Shown one piece after another: positions 15,648 through 25,024 of a stretch of 64,000 nucleotides of DNA (the stretch's first letter is position 1; each line of letters begins with the position of its first letter). Origin of the DNA: an uncultured Dysosmobacter sp. (lineage in GTDB: Bacteria; Bacillota; Clostridia; Oscillospirales; Oscillospiraceae); NCBI RefSeq assembly GCF_947631635.1, contig NZ_CANRMB010000006.1, positions 1-64,000 of the forward strand, read 5' to 3'. The notes beneath the pieces are model-generated. The model was not told where the DNA came from, searched no databases, and saw only the letters and a program-made list of their open reading frames with translations. The position numbers and the translations under genes were made by a program.

Positions 15648-15748
15648 AAATAATAAATTAGAACATGCAGATGGTCTGCATGATTCTAGTATAGAGAAAG
15701 GAGTTATTCGGGCATCACTTTAAAAATTATAAAGGAGGCATATATTGT

Positions 15749-15979
15749 ATGAAATTTAAACGTGCAGAAATTATTTGGCTAGTCGCATCTATTGCTGTAT
15801 ACTTGTTCTTCAATATTCCTGGAGTGCCAGCCTACAATGACTTCACGGGGTCCATCGTTCACCATACGATCGGGTTTTTGCTGATCTGGGTCGTGAACTA
15901 TGTTGGATTCCACAAAATTTGCAAGATCTACCGTGCGCGTAAAGCTCCTGATGAAGCTGAATCTGAGAATAAAAAGTAA
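15749..15979 (+). CDS. Small two-TM membrane protein, symporter partner
   Basis: A 76-residue protein with two hydrophobic helices (about 8-26 and 36-56) and a basic, then acidic, soluble tail. Small proteins of this layout (DUF997/YhdT-like) commonly precede PanF-type sodium:solute symporter genes, which is exactly the arrangement here: the symporter starts 15 bp after the stop. GGAGGC precedes the ATG at 15749 but is set about 9-10 nt away. It probably helps assembly or gating of the symporter. The family call rests on size and context. Confidence 0.65.
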   Translation: MKFKRAEIIWLVASIAVYLFFNIPGVPAYNDFTGSIVHHTIGFLLIWVVNYVGFHKICKIYRARKAPDEAESENKK

Positions 15980-15994
15980 GAAAGGAGGCACATC

Positions 15995-17533
15995 ATGCTT
16001 AGTACTACTACATTATGGGTTTGCATAATTACTTACCTCATTATTGTGTTAGGCATCAGCAGCGTTGTGCACTACATTCAGAACAAAAGAACACATGGCG
16101 ACCTGTTCAAAGCAAAATTGCCTTGGCCCCAGGCGGTTATGACTTATATCGCATCTCAGATGTCCACATGGCTGTTTTTCGCCGGGCCCGGCGGATATTA
16201 CCGCGGCGGCTTTGTGTACTTCATGGCGGAAATGGGCTGGGTCCCCATGTTCATGCTGATTTCCCACTTTGTACTGAACAAGGTTTGGGCGCTGAACCGT
16301 CATAGAGACTATGTGACGCCCTCTGACTTCTTCGCTGACCGGTTCCAAAGCCCTGCTCTGCGAGCCATTACCGGTTTGATCTTCCTGGCATCCTCTCTGC
16401 CGTATGTTACCTCCGTTCTGGTGGCTATTGCACAGGGCGCTCAAGTGGCTACCGATGGCGCCGCCAACTATACCACTGTCTGCATCGTGATTGGTCTGGC
16501 AATGGTGATTTTCACCGCCATTGGTGGTTTCAAGTCCGTGGCGCTGACGGATACAATTCAGGGCGTGATTTTTATCATCTGCATCTGGTTTATCGCGCTG
16601 ACCTGCTTGGGCATTGGCTTCAACTTCTCTCTGCCCACCGCTTTGAAGAGCATCTATGACAATGCCGGTCCCGAGTGGTTCTCCATGCCGGGCCTGTATA
16701 ACTGGGTGCCTTACGGCTACCGTTTCGGCTATCCGTTCTCCTGCATGATCGGCCTGTCCGTTATGGTTCCTCATGTGTTTGTCCGTTGCTGCTATGCCAG
16801 TAAGGATCTGGACACCCAGCGGAAAGTAAACAAACTGACGCCCCCCGTCCGTCTGTTTACTTGGTTTGGCTGCCTGATTGTCGGTATCGTCGGTATCGCC
16901 CTGCTGCCCGGCCTGGAAAAGTCCACCACGGAGATGATCATTCCCTTCCTGGTCAAGGATATCGTTCTGCAAGCCTATCCTGCTCTGGCCACTGTGCTGA
17001 TGATCATGTTCTTTGTTGGCGCCACCGGCGTTGGCATTTCCACCGCAGACTCCTATTTGCTGGTTGCGGCTTCCATCGTGTCTGACGACTTCATTGGCAA
17101 GCTGTTCAAGATTGAACTGAACCAGAAGAAGAAAGAGAATATTGGACGGCTGGTCATTCTCATTATCGGCGTACTGAGCGTTTTCATGGCCATGAATCCG
17201 CCCGACCTGATTTATACGCTGATTATGTTTGCCTGCGCCATCGTTATGCCGCTGTTCCCCATTCTGGTTCTGGCAATCTACTGGAAGCGCGCTACCAAGG
17301 CTGGCGCAATTGCCGGCGCTGTGGTTGGCACGATTCTGGTTCTGCTGACCTATTTCGTCTGGAACATTGGAAATACCTGGTACGGCGCCATTGGTGTTCT
17401 GGGTTCTCTGGTTGCGACCGTGGTCGTCAGCCTGTTGACCAAGGACTCCACGCCTGAGGCTACTACGGACTTCTATGCCACGCTGGATAGGGGGCTGGAA
17501 GAAATCTACGACGTCGATCCTGCCGCAAAATAA
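15995..17533 (+). CDS. Sodium:solute symporter (SSS family)
   Basis: A 512-residue protein with about 13 membrane segments and the SSS layout. An N-terminal helix is followed by QMSTWLFFAGPGGYYRGG, a long region with IFTAIGGFKSVALTDTIQGVIF (the SSS signature), and GATGVGISTADSYLLVAASIVSDD. AAAGGAGG lies upstream of the ATG. It should import an organic acid or zwitterion using Na+. It is the second gene of the sigma-54 operon, followed after 210 bp by two CoA-transferases, so the imported compound is probably activated to a CoA ester. The substrate is unknown; pantothenate-permease similarity does not define it. Confidence 0.85.
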   Translation: MLSTTTLWVCIITYLIIVLGISSVVHYIQNKRTHGDLFKAKLPWPQAVMTYIASQMSTWLFFAGPGGYYRGGFVYFMAEMGWVPMFMLISHFVLNKVWALNRHRDYVTPSDFFADRFQSPALRAITGLIFLASSLPYVTSVLVAIAQGAQVATDGAANYTTVCIVIGLAMVIFTAIGGFKSVALTDTIQGVIFIICIWFIALTCLGIGFNFSLPTALKSIYDNAGPEWFSMPGLYNWVPYGYRFGYPFSCMIGLSVMVPHVFVRCCYASKDLDTQRKVNKLTPPVRLFTWFGCLIVGIVGIALLPGLEKSTTEMIIPFLVKDIVLQAYPALATVLMIMFFVGATGVGISTADSYLLVAASIVSDDFIGKLFKIELNQKKKENIGRLVILIIGVLSVFMAMNPPDLIYTLIMFACAIVMPLFPILVLAIYWKRATKAGAIAGAVVGTILVLLTYFVWNIGNTWYGAIGVLGSLVATVVVSLLTKDSTPEATTDFYATLDRGLEEIYDVDPAAK

Positions 17534-17743
17534 TCATTGGGAAAATCTTCGGTATCGTGCGGAGTGTTCCAGCAATATGATGCTTTGATTTTGTACATGG
17601 GCTGTTGGTGGTGCCCGCTCTTTAGGACAGGCCCCTCCTCCCTGCTTGTCCCAATAACGGTCCATCAATAGCCCTGTACAATCAAAATATAAAACAAAGA
17701 ATTTTAAACGAAAAATTAACAAAGAGAGGGGTTCTGCAAAATC

Positions 17744-18937
17744 ATGCGACCTTTAGAAGGAATTAAAATCATTGATTTTTCTTCTGCTCATGCAGCGGTT
17801 TATTCAACAATGATTCTGGCGGACTTTGGAGCGGATGTCCTGAAAATTGAAAGATATGGTACAGGAGATGCTGCTCGCTATTATACGCCTTATCAAAAAG
17901 ACGGCAGTGCCTATCACGCGTATTTGAATCGTGGCAAGAAAAGCCTGAGCATCAATATGAAGACCCCTGAGGGAAAAGAGATTATCAAAAAACTGGTGGC
18001 GGAGGCCGACGTAGTTGTGGAGAACTTCCGCTATGGAAGTCTGGACAAAATGGGCCTTGGGTATTCCGTGCTGAAAGAAGTAAAACCTGATCTTATTTAT
18101 GCTGCCCTGTCTTCCTTCGGCCAGACCGGCCCCCTGAAGAGGCAAAATGGTCTGGATTTGACGCTGCAGGCTATGGGAGGCATTATGGACCTGACCGGCC
18201 GCAAAGACGGTCCCCCGATTAAGATCGGCACCCCCATCGGCGATCAGTTCAGCGGCGTATATTTGGCGCTCGCTATTATGCTGGCACTGGTACATAGGCA
18301 GAAAACCGGCGAAGGCCAGAAGATCGATGTGGCTATGATGGATGCCATTTTCTCTATGCTGGAGATGGGCGTCATTCAACCCGCAATTACCGGCCAGCCT
18401 ACTGTTCGCCGGGGCAATGGTTCCCCGGTCATTTGCCCCTATGATGTATTTCCTGCGGCGGATGGATATGTGTCTATTGGCGTTTCCACAAATGCCCAGT
18501 GGGTAAAGTTCTGCCAGGTGATGGAACTGGATGATTTGGCACAGAACCCGCTCTATGCCACAAACGCCAGCCGTGCGGAGCATTTCGACGAGGGACTGCG
18601 TGCAGCAATTGAGGCAAAGACCAAGACCATGTCCCGGTTTGAGATCGAACAGAAGCTGCGCTCTGTGAATTTGCCCGTTGGTGCGGTCTGTACGGTATAT
18701 GAGGCTTCAGAGAGCGAACAGATTAAAGCCAGAGACATGGTCGTAGAGGTTGAGGACAAGGCGGCCGGCAAGGTGCGGATGTTTGGCATTCCCGCAAAAC
18801 TGTCGGCAACTCCCGGCGCTATTACTTCCAGCGCTCCTTTGCTGGGTGAACACACGACTGCTTGCCTGAAAGAGCTGGGATATACGGAAGCAGAAATTGA
18901 TAAGCTGATTGCGGATAAGGTTGTTGAGCAGTCGTAA
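17744..18937 (+). CDS. CaiB/BaiF-type class III CoA-transferase (copy 1)
   Basis: A 397-residue class III CoA-transferase. It begins MRPLEGIKIIDFSSAHAAVYSTMILADFGADVLKIE, the standard N-terminus, and has VVENFRYGSLDKMGLGY, ALSSFGQTGPL, and the region GEGQKIDVAMMDAIF with the catalytic Asp that forms the acyl-aspartyl intermediate. It moves CoA between carboxylic acids. It shares about 45-50% of its sequence by eye with the next gene, so the two may form a heteromer or act on substrate and product. The 210-bp gap before it has no second promoter that I recognise. It belongs to the sigma-54 operon. Confidence 0.85.
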   Translation: MRPLEGIKIIDFSSAHAAVYSTMILADFGADVLKIERYGTGDAARYYTPYQKDGSAYHAYLNRGKKSLSINMKTPEGKEIIKKLVAEADVVVENFRYGSLDKMGLGYSVLKEVKPDLIYAALSSFGQTGPLKRQNGLDLTLQAMGGIMDLTGRKDGPPIKIGTPIGDQFSGVYLALAIMLALVHRQKTGEGQKIDVAMMDAIFSMLEMGVIQPAITGQPTVRRGNGSPVICPYDVFPAADGYVSIGVSTNAQWVKFCQVMELDDLAQNPLYATNASRAEHFDEGLRAAIEAKTKTMSRFEIEQKLRSVNLPVGAVCTVYEASESEQIKARDMVVEVEDKAAGKVRMFGIPAKLSATPGAITSSAPLLGEHTTACLKELGYTEAEIDKLIADKVVEQS

Positions 18938-19019
18938 GCACACTGCACGAAATGGCTGAAAGCAAAAATTGAGGAAAACGATCCTTATATTGAATTAACT
19001 GTTAAAGGAGCAAAGCGCA

Positions 19020-20213
19020 ATGAAAAAGCCTTTGGACGGCGTTACTATTATTGATTTCACGCATGCCTACAGTGGACCGTTCTGCACAATGAATTTGGCG
19101 GACTTCGGTGCGAACGTAATTAAAATTGAGCGCTGCGGCACCGGTGATCAGTCCCGATACTGGGGACCTTTTAACAAGGAAGGCTACAGCGGGTATTACG
19201 CATATTACAATAGAAATAAACGGGGTATCGCTCTGGATATTTCAAAGCCCGCCGGGCAGGAAATCATTAAAAAGTTGGTAAAAAAAGCAGATATCGTTGT
19301 AGAGAATTTTAAGGTGGGAACCCTTGATAAATTAGGCCTGGGTTATGAGGATTTAAAAAAGGAAAATCCACAGTTGATTTATGCGGCACTTTCCGGGTTT
19401 GGCCAGAACGGGCCGTTGCATAAGTTGGCGGCTTATGATAATGTAATAGAAGCGATGAGCGGCTTGATGGAGATGACAGGCTTCCCAGGCGAACCGGGCT
19501 TGAGAGCTGGTGCCTCCATTGGCGACAGCTATCTGGGACTTTACGGCGCGTTGGCAATTATGCTGGCATATTTCCATAAATGCCGCACTGGTGAAGGTCA
19601 AAAAATCGACCTTGCAATGATGGATGTGCTTTTTGCACTTCCTGAGGCTCCGTTCTTGAATTATACGGTACTTGGCAAGAAGATTACTCGCTGCGGCAAC
19701 GGTGTTCGCCATCTACTGGCCCCCTACGATGTTTACCGCTGCAAAGACGGTTGGTTTGCGGCAGGTGTCACCAGTGAGAATACTTGGCCGGAGTTCTGCC
19801 GCGTGATTGGACATCCTGAAATGGCGGAGGACGCCCGATTTAAAAGTATGCAGCTGAGATGTGAGCACTTTGACGAAATGACGGAACTGGTTTCCCCCTA
19901 TTTTGCGGACAAGACCAAAGCGGAACTAACAGAGGTGTGGTCCAATACAAATCTGGCCTTTGGCCCGGTGATGACGACCAAGGAACTTCTGGATTTCCCG
20001 CAGCTGTGGGAGCGGGAAATGTTGGTTAAGGCCAATGACCCGGGCCTCGGCGAGTATATCGCCGTCGGCAACCCTATGAAATTGGAAGCATCTCCGGCCG
20101 ATATTCGCAAAGGCGCACCCTTGCTGGGTGAGAATACGGAGGAAGTATTGAAAGAAATCGGCTATACGGAGAAAGAGATTGGCGAGTTTATTAATGCTGG
20201 TGTTGCACAGTAA
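19020..20213 (+). CDS. CaiB/BaiF-type class III CoA-transferase (copy 2)
   Basis: A 397-residue homologue of the preceding gene, of equal length. It has the same landmarks: IIDFTHAYSGPFCTMNLADFGANVIKIE, VVENFKVGTLDKLGLGY, AALSGFGQNGPL, and GEGQKIDLAMMDVLF with the catalytic Asp. AAAGGAGC lies before the ATG at 19020. Tandem class III transferases are typical of carnitine-, oxalate- or aromatic-acid-type pathways, in which the entering acid takes CoA from the leaving product. The substrate is not deducible. It is followed after 38 bp by the regulator. Confidence 0.85.
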   Translation: MKKPLDGVTIIDFTHAYSGPFCTMNLADFGANVIKIERCGTGDQSRYWGPFNKEGYSGYYAYYNRNKRGIALDISKPAGQEIIKKLVKKADIVVENFKVGTLDKLGLGYEDLKKENPQLIYAALSGFGQNGPLHKLAAYDNVIEAMSGLMEMTGFPGEPGLRAGASIGDSYLGLYGALAIMLAYFHKCRTGEGQKIDLAMMDVLFALPEAPFLNYTVLGKKITRCGNGVRHLLAPYDVYRCKDGWFAAGVTSENTWPEFCRVIGHPEMAEDARFKSMQLRCEHFDEMTELVSPYFADKTKAELTEVWSNTNLAFGPVMTTKELLDFPQLWEREMLVKANDPGLGEYIAVGNPMKLEASPADIRKGAPLLGENTEEVLKEIGYTEKEIGEFINAGVAQ

Positions 20214-20251
20214 GTATTTCCACAAATGACGTTGGGCGAGGGGGATATTTT

Positions 20252-21655
20252 GTGGCGGAGATGGAATTTCCCTTTGATTTGGTGACGTTTAAAAATCTGA
20301 TCGATCATGCCTATGACGGTATCGGCATTTGGAACAAGGAAGGGAAACTTATTTATATCAACAATGCCTGTTACCGCAGATATGGCGTTTCGCCTGAAGA
20401 GATGATCGGAAAGAATACGGAGTATTTTACAACTGGAGAAAAGCCGTTTTGGGATGTTTCCACTTCGCCTCGCGCATTTCAGGAAAAGAAACCCGTTCTG
20501 CAGAAATATCGCTCTTTATCTGGCCTGGATGTGACAATGATCACGGTTCCGGTGCTTGACAATCAGGGAGAAGTTGAATATGTGATCCAAACCTCGCGGG
20601 ATGACGATCGTCATCTGTTCGAATACATTTCCCCGATGGTACAGGATGCTGCGCTCGGTGAGCATGAAGAGACTGCCGAAAATAGATGCAGGATCGTATA
20701 CAAAAGTGCCCAATTCCAGGAACTGATGAAAGAAGCTTCTGAAATTGCCAATACGGATGTGCCCTGCTTGATTTTAGGCGAAACGGGAACTGGAAAGAAT
20801 ATGCTGGCGGAACATATCCATCGTATTAGCGACCGAAGGAAAAAGCCCTTTATTTATGTTAATGTCGCAAGCCTAAATCCCAATTTGATTGAGTCACAGC
20901 TGTTTGGATACTGTAAAGGCGCTTTTTCCGGCGCCCAGAAGAGCGGCAGCCAGGGACTATTCAAAGCTGCGGACGGCGGTGTGATTTTTCTGGATGAGAT
21001 CGGAGAAATGCCGCTGGAGCTCCAGTCGAAGATACTCCACGTTGTTCAGACAGGAGAGTTTATTCCCGTTGGAGGTGTGAAGGCAGAGCGGGTGGATGTA
21101 CGTATCCTTTCCGCAACGAATTGTTCCCTGCACGACATGGTAAAAAGCGGAAGGTTTCGGCAGGATCTCTATCACCGCTTGAGCGTGGTTGAGCTGTATA
21201 TACCGCCGTTGAGGTCGCGTCCGGATGACTTGGCGCTGCTGATAACGTTCTTCTTAAATCAGTTTAATAAAAAGTATGGAAAACTCTGTACATTGGCGAA
21301 AGAAACGCGGGATATTCTGCTCAGGTATTCATACAACGGAAATGTGCGGGAACTCTCCAACATTATGGAGCGGTGTGTGCTGATGACGAAAGACAGCGAA
21401 ATAAAGCCCATCGCGCTGCCGAAAAATGTCTTTTCGATTGCGGCACAGCAGCAGGTGCATCAGGACTATACCGTTACGCAGGGATCGCTGGAGAAGACCA
21501 TGCAGGAATTCGAGCGGCAGCTTGTTTGTAAAGCCTATCGGGAAAATCCAAGCTCCCGCCGTTTAGCGGCAGCGCTTCAGATCAGCCAGACAAAGGCGAG
21601 CCGATTGATTCGTAAATATGTTTTAGAAGAAAAATCGTCTTTGCCGGAAGAGTAA
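20252..21655 (+). CDS. PAS-containing sigma-54 activator (enhancer-binding protein)
   Basis: A 467-residue protein with a GTG start. Residues ~8-120 form a PAS domain (LIDHAYDGIGIWNKEGKL, NNACYRRYGVSPEEMIG). The AAA+ domain has Walker A GETGTGK at 176-182, the sigma-54 contact loop GAFSGA at 223-228 (usual GAFTGA) and Walker B VIFLDE at 244-249. A Fis-like HTH at the C-terminus (SRRLAAALQISQTKASRLIRKY) binds DNA. The PAS domain probably senses the transported substrate or its metabolite. An exact sigma-54 promoter at 15632 is the obvious target. It sits directly after the operon it should control. Confidence 0.88.
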   Translation: MAEMEFPFDLVTFKNLIDHAYDGIGIWNKEGKLIYINNACYRRYGVSPEEMIGKNTEYFTTGEKPFWDVSTSPRAFQEKKPVLQKYRSLSGLDVTMITVPVLDNQGEVEYVIQTSRDDDRHLFEYISPMVQDAALGEHEETAENRCRIVYKSAQFQELMKEASEIANTDVPCLILGETGTGKNMLAEHIHRISDRRKKPFIYVNVASLNPNLIESQLFGYCKGAFSGAQKSGSQGLFKAADGGVIFLDEIGEMPLELQSKILHVVQTGEFIPVGGVKAERVDVRILSATNCSLHDMVKSGRFRQDLYHRLSVVELYIPPLRSRPDDLALLITFFLNQFNKKYGKLCTLAKETRDILLRYSYNGNVRELSNIMERCVLMTKDSEIKPIALPKNVFSIAAQQQVHQDYTVTQGSLEKTMQEFERQLVCKAYRENPSSRRLAAALQISQTKASRLIRKYVLEEKSSLPEE

Positions 21656-21657
21656 AA

Positions 21658-21704
21658 AATCACAGGCATCCCATCTGCTTTTTGCAGATGGGATGCCTGT
21701 GATT
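21658..21704. repeat. Perfect 21-bp hairpin after the sigma-54 activator
   Basis: Arms 21658-21678 and 21684-21704 are exactly complementary around a TTTTT loop. The left foot is A-rich, so the U-run would be correct for transcription on the minus strand; rightward it lacks a T-tract. It begins 3 nt after the activator stop codon and probably stabilises or terminates that transcript. Confidence 0.65.
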
Positions 21705-21816
21705 CTGAAAAAGTGACCAATGCAGAACTGGCCCGCTGAGGATATCTCTGTGTATTTATAAACCATTCAGGAATTGACCGCATCAAAAACATCTCGGCGC
21801 TAAACCAGTCCTTATC

Positions 21817-22330
21817 TGTATCCTGCACACTTGGGGATCTCAGACGAATTACCATCCTCATATTCATGTGATCCTGCTGGTAGAAGGGCTTACATCTCTT
21901 AATCAATGGAAGGACAAGGGAGGCCGTCTCTTTCTCCCCGTCAGGGTTTTATCCCGTCTGTTCCGAGGAAAATACCTAGCTGAATTAAAGGCGCTTTGGA
22001 AATCCGGTAACTACGATTTCATGGAAGCAGTAAAATTTACGGTGATACCAGCGGGTTCCAGCGACTCTTGGACACCTGCTATGCGAAGAAATGGGTTCCT
22101 CATTGCAAGAAGACCTTCAATGGAGTGCAATCTGTATTGCCATCAGCAATCAGCAAATTATCCGGATGGATGAAAAGACGGTCGCCTTTTCTGTGAAGGG
22201 TTACCGGAACGAAGGACATTGGAGGGGATTGACCCTTTCCGGAACAGAGTTTATTCGACGATTCCTTATGCATATGTTGCTGCGGGGCTTTGTTCGGATC
22301 CGCCTGGGCGGTGTTTCCATCTTGGGCAGT
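21817..22330 (+). pseudogene. IS91-family (HUH/Y1) transposase remnant
   Basis: Two frames encode typical IS91/IS801-type transposase segments. The first reads CILHTWGSQTNYHPHIHVI, with the HUH metal motif HPHIH at 21853-21867, then LFLPVRVLSRLFRGKYL. After a frame change near 22080-22160 comes DEKTVAFSVKGYRN, then LTLSGTEFIRRFLMHMLLRGFVRIR. The start, the catalytic Tyr region and the C-terminus are missing or scrambled, so it is dead. Rolling-circle IS91 elements often mobilise neighbouring DNA. 22331-22414 holds nothing further. Confidence 0.7.
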
Positions 22331-22414
22331 GCCGCCCCCTCCGTGGGATTCCGGGCGGTCAGATGCTTCCGCACCGCCGCGTCCATCGCCTGATGGAGAA
22401 CGCCATGGACGCTA

Positions 22415-23689
22415 TCACGGTATGACTCGATGCTGTTGTACAGCTTTTTCAACAGTTTTTCGTCCACCGCGAATGGAGACGGCCAAGAGTAAGATGATAA
22501 TCATTACACAGACGATTCCAATAGCCAGAACAGTGGGATAGCCCGTTTCATTGCCCAGCCAGTCAATTATACAACCAATCAAACTTGTGGTACCCGCATA
22601 ACCAATAGAAGAAACCATGGTCACATAGGACAGATATTTTTTATAGTCGATTTTTTGGTAGACGTCACGAAACATGACTGGTATCATAACGGAGTTCATA
22701 CCCATTGCCGCGCCAAGGAACAAGGATCCCACCATGTGTATGGGAATCGAGTTGATCAGTAACAGGAGAAGACTGAGGGGGATGAAAATGAGTCCTGATA
22801 TCAATGCGATCTTTAGGCCGTAGCGATCATAAATGCGTCCTAAAGTCAACTTACATGCGATGTTTCCAGCCATACAGCAGGATGTCATCCAAGCGCCCAC
22901 CTCGGCACTGTGACCAGCATTTACAGCAATTGCACTAAGAAAATTCGGGTATGCACACAGAGCGGAGATAAACAGAATAGCCAGTAGCATCAGCCAAAAA
23001 GAAATCGTATAGGCTAGATCTGCTGTATACACAGTGTCACCTTCAACACTTGGCGGGGTCTGCCGGGAACATTCCGCATCATTCTCCCATCCGTAAGGCT
23101 GACAACCGACATCTGCCGGCCGAAGCCGAAGAAGAAAAATCGAAATGGGCAGCTGCAGCAGCAAAAGCCCCCCCATGATCCAATACGACATGCGCCAGCC
23201 GAGGTTCTCGATAACAAAATTGATAACCGGACTGGCTATAACTCCCCCTACTCCGGCAAAAGATGACGCGATTCCCATAGCAAGGCCGGTCTTTTGATAA
23301 AACCAGTTACACAGGAGCAGAGCCAGTAGGTAGTTGCGAAGAAACGCACCGCCTATGCCTTCCAAAAGAGCAGCAATATAAAATGCCGCCAAACTTTGGG
23401 CGGAAGCCATAAGGGCAGCACTGGAACATATGAGCAGTGAGGCTGTTCCTAGAACTATGCGGCAGTCAATTTTGGCGAATACCTTATCCGCGAAAGACAG
23501 AACAACACAGGAACAAATGTTAGAGATTAAAGCGGTCGTGGTAAGGGCTCCCATGCCGAAATCGAAGTCTTCCAAAATAGGAAGATAGAACAGGCCGCGG
23601 CAGTTGACCGTAAGACCAAGGGAAAGCGCCTGAATAATACAGCAACCAATCAGAATGAACCAGGCTTTATGTATGCTTCTATTTTTCAT
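22415..23689 (-). CDS. MFS transporter
   Basis: A 424-residue membrane protein with 12 predicted helices in two halves around a polar loop (~residues 190-220). It resembles oxalate/formate antiporter-like and monocarboxylate MFS carriers, with no large soluble domain. Short basic inter-helix motifs such as LGRIYDRYGLKIALISG match the MFS loop signature (G-x3-D-R/K). The last ~15 residues (GGRKTVEKAVQQHRVIP) overlap degenerate DNA and may be non-native. It is monocistronic on the minus strand, just after the M20/YfcC operon terminator. The substrate is unknown, plausibly a carboxylate. Confidence 0.75.
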   Translation of the reverse strand: MKNRSIHKAWFILIGCCIIQALSLGLTVNCRGLFYLPILEDFDFGMGALTTTALISNICSCVVLSFADKVFAKIDCRIVLGTASLLICSSAALMASAQSLAAFYIAALLEGIGGAFLRNYLLALLLCNWFYQKTGLAMGIASSFAGVGGVIASPVINFVIENLGWRMSYWIMGGLLLLQLPISIFLLRLRPADVGCQPYGWENDAECSRQTPPSVEGDTVYTADLAYTISFWLMLLAILFISALCAYPNFLSAIAVNAGHSAEVGAWMTSCCMAGNIACKLTLGRIYDRYGLKIALISGLIFIPLSLLLLLINSIPIHMVGSLFLGAAMGMNSVMIPVMFRDVYQKIDYKKYLSYVTMVSSIGYAGTTSLIGCIIDWLGNETGYPTVLAIGIVCVMIIILLLAVSIRGGRKTVEKAVQQHRVIP

Positions 23690-23717
23690 ATTTTCATAAG
23701 AATTCCTATAATCCTAT

Positions 23718-23755
23718 AAAAAGTGGGCGTTGCCGTTTTGCAACGCCCACTTTCG
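23718..23755 (-). terminator. Terminator of the M20/YfcC operon
   Basis: A 14-bp perfect stem (23720-23733 with 23740-23753). Read on the minus strand it is followed by TTTTATAGG. It lies between the amidohydrolase stop (23803) and the MFS start (23689), so it ends the upstream operon. Confidence 0.75.
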
Positions 23756-23802
23756 TCACAAGCAGTTACGATACAGATCAAAAAATGATTGCTGAGACTA
23801 TT

Positions 23803-24984
23803 TCACCAACAAAAATCGATGGCATATTGACTGATAAACTCCGCTGCGTTAATGATGCAATCCTCATCCAAACCAAACCGGGGATTATGATGTGGATATG
23901 TAGGAACCTTTTCTGGATTCATCCCGCCGACATTGACATAGAGCGAAGGACGCATTTTGCAGTAATAGCAGAAGTCATCGCAGCCTGTTGCCTTTTCGCT
24001 GTAAAAGAGGGAATCTTCACCTTTCAGCTTGACGCTTACCTTTTCGCCAAGAGCTGCCAGCTTTTCGTCATTGACGACTGCATCAAGTCCCGGGATAAAG
24101 GACACCTCTGCTGTGGCGCCAAATGCGGCAGCTGTGTTTTCGGCAATTCGCTTGAGGGATGATGTGAAATGCTCAAATTCATCCTCATCATAATAGCGGA
24201 TAGTGCCTTCCATATAGGCATACTCGGAGATGATATTTTTTGCTGTGCCGGAATGGAAGCTTCCGATGCTCATCACCAGCGCGCGATTAGGATTCATCTC
24301 CCGGCTGACGAAGGTCTGCAGGTTCATAAGGACCGAGGCAGCCGCCACGGTTGCGTCAATAGCGGTTTGCGGAACACCGCCATGTCCGCCCTTTCCGCGT
24401 ACACCGATGTTAATGCTGCAGGAAGCGGAAGCACGCGCTCCGGGTACTGTATCAAACTTACCGACTGGCATCATACTCTGCACGTGGAAACCCAAAAATG
24501 ACTCACAATCATCCAGGAGACCACTGCCGGTCATGACTGGGCCGCCGCAAGGCAGATACTCCTCTGCCGGCTGAAATACAAATTTGACTGTGCCGTGAAG
24601 CTGCTCTCTGTTGGCACACAGATATCTGGCTGCGGCAATCAGGGCTGCCGCATGGGCATCGTGGCCGCAGGCGTGCATGACGCCGTCGTGCATAGACTTG
24701 TAGGGAACATCGGTCTCTTCCTGAATGGGCAATGCGTCAATGTCCGCACGAATCCCCAACACAGGGCCTTCCTGCGCGCCTTTCAAAACCGCGATCAGGC
24801 CTGTCTTGCCCGGTTGATAGATCTCAAGTCCCAGCTTTCGCATTGCATCCGCAATATACGCAGTCGTTTCAAATTCCTGATTGCTCAGCTCGGCGTGCTG
24901 GTGGAACCAGCGCCGGTCAGCAATTGCCTGCTCAGCCAGGGACTCGTCGATTTTGCATGGAAATGTATGTTCGTTGTTGTTCAT
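23803..24984 (-). CDS. M20-family amidohydrolase (aminoacylase / hippurate hydrolase-like)
   Basis: A 393-residue metallopeptidase-fold amidohydrolase. It has GIRADIDALPIQEE, then HACGHDAHAAALI with metal-binding Cys/His residues, QPAEEYLPCGGPVM with the catalytic and metal Glu pair, and a dimerisation domain with GKGGHGGVPQTAIDA. It should hydrolyse N-acyl amino acids or similar amides. The start at 24984 was chosen for AAGGAG just upstream; the longer frame runs into the transporter gene. It follows the YfcC-type transporter by 40 bp, so the pair likely imports and cleaves the same amide-linked substrate. Confidence 0.88.
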   Translation of the reverse strand: MNNNEHTFPCKIDESLAEQAIADRRWFHQHAELSNQEFETTAYIADAMRKLGLEIYQPGKTGLIAVLKGAQEGPVLGIRADIDALPIQEETDVPYKSMHDGVMHACGHDAHAAALIAAARYLCANREQLHGTVKFVFQPAEEYLPCGGPVMTGSGLLDDCESFLGFHVQSMMPVGKFDTVPGARASASCSINIGVRGKGGHGGVPQTAIDATVAAASVLMNLQTFVSREMNPNRALVMSIGSFHSGTAKNIISEYAYMEGTIRYYDEDEFEHFTSSLKRIAENTAAAFGATAEVSFIPGLDAVVNDEKLAALGEKVSVKLKGEDSLFYSEKATGCDDFCYYCKMRPSLYVNVGGMNPEKVPTYPHHNPRFGLDEDCIINAAEFISQYAIDFCW

Positions 24985-25024
24985 TTTTTTGCTCCTTATT
25001 ACACGTGTTGGAAATTTAGGCCGA

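Noticed and set aside
15995-20213. Bile-acid (bai) operon, suggested by BaiF-type CoA-transferases
   Set aside because: No BaiB, BaiCD, BaiE or BaiH-like genes are present; class III CoA-transferases serve many acids.
22201-22467. Minus-strand ORF overlapping the MFS 3' end
   Set aside because: It overlaps the IS91-type transposase relic on the other strand, which explains the region better.
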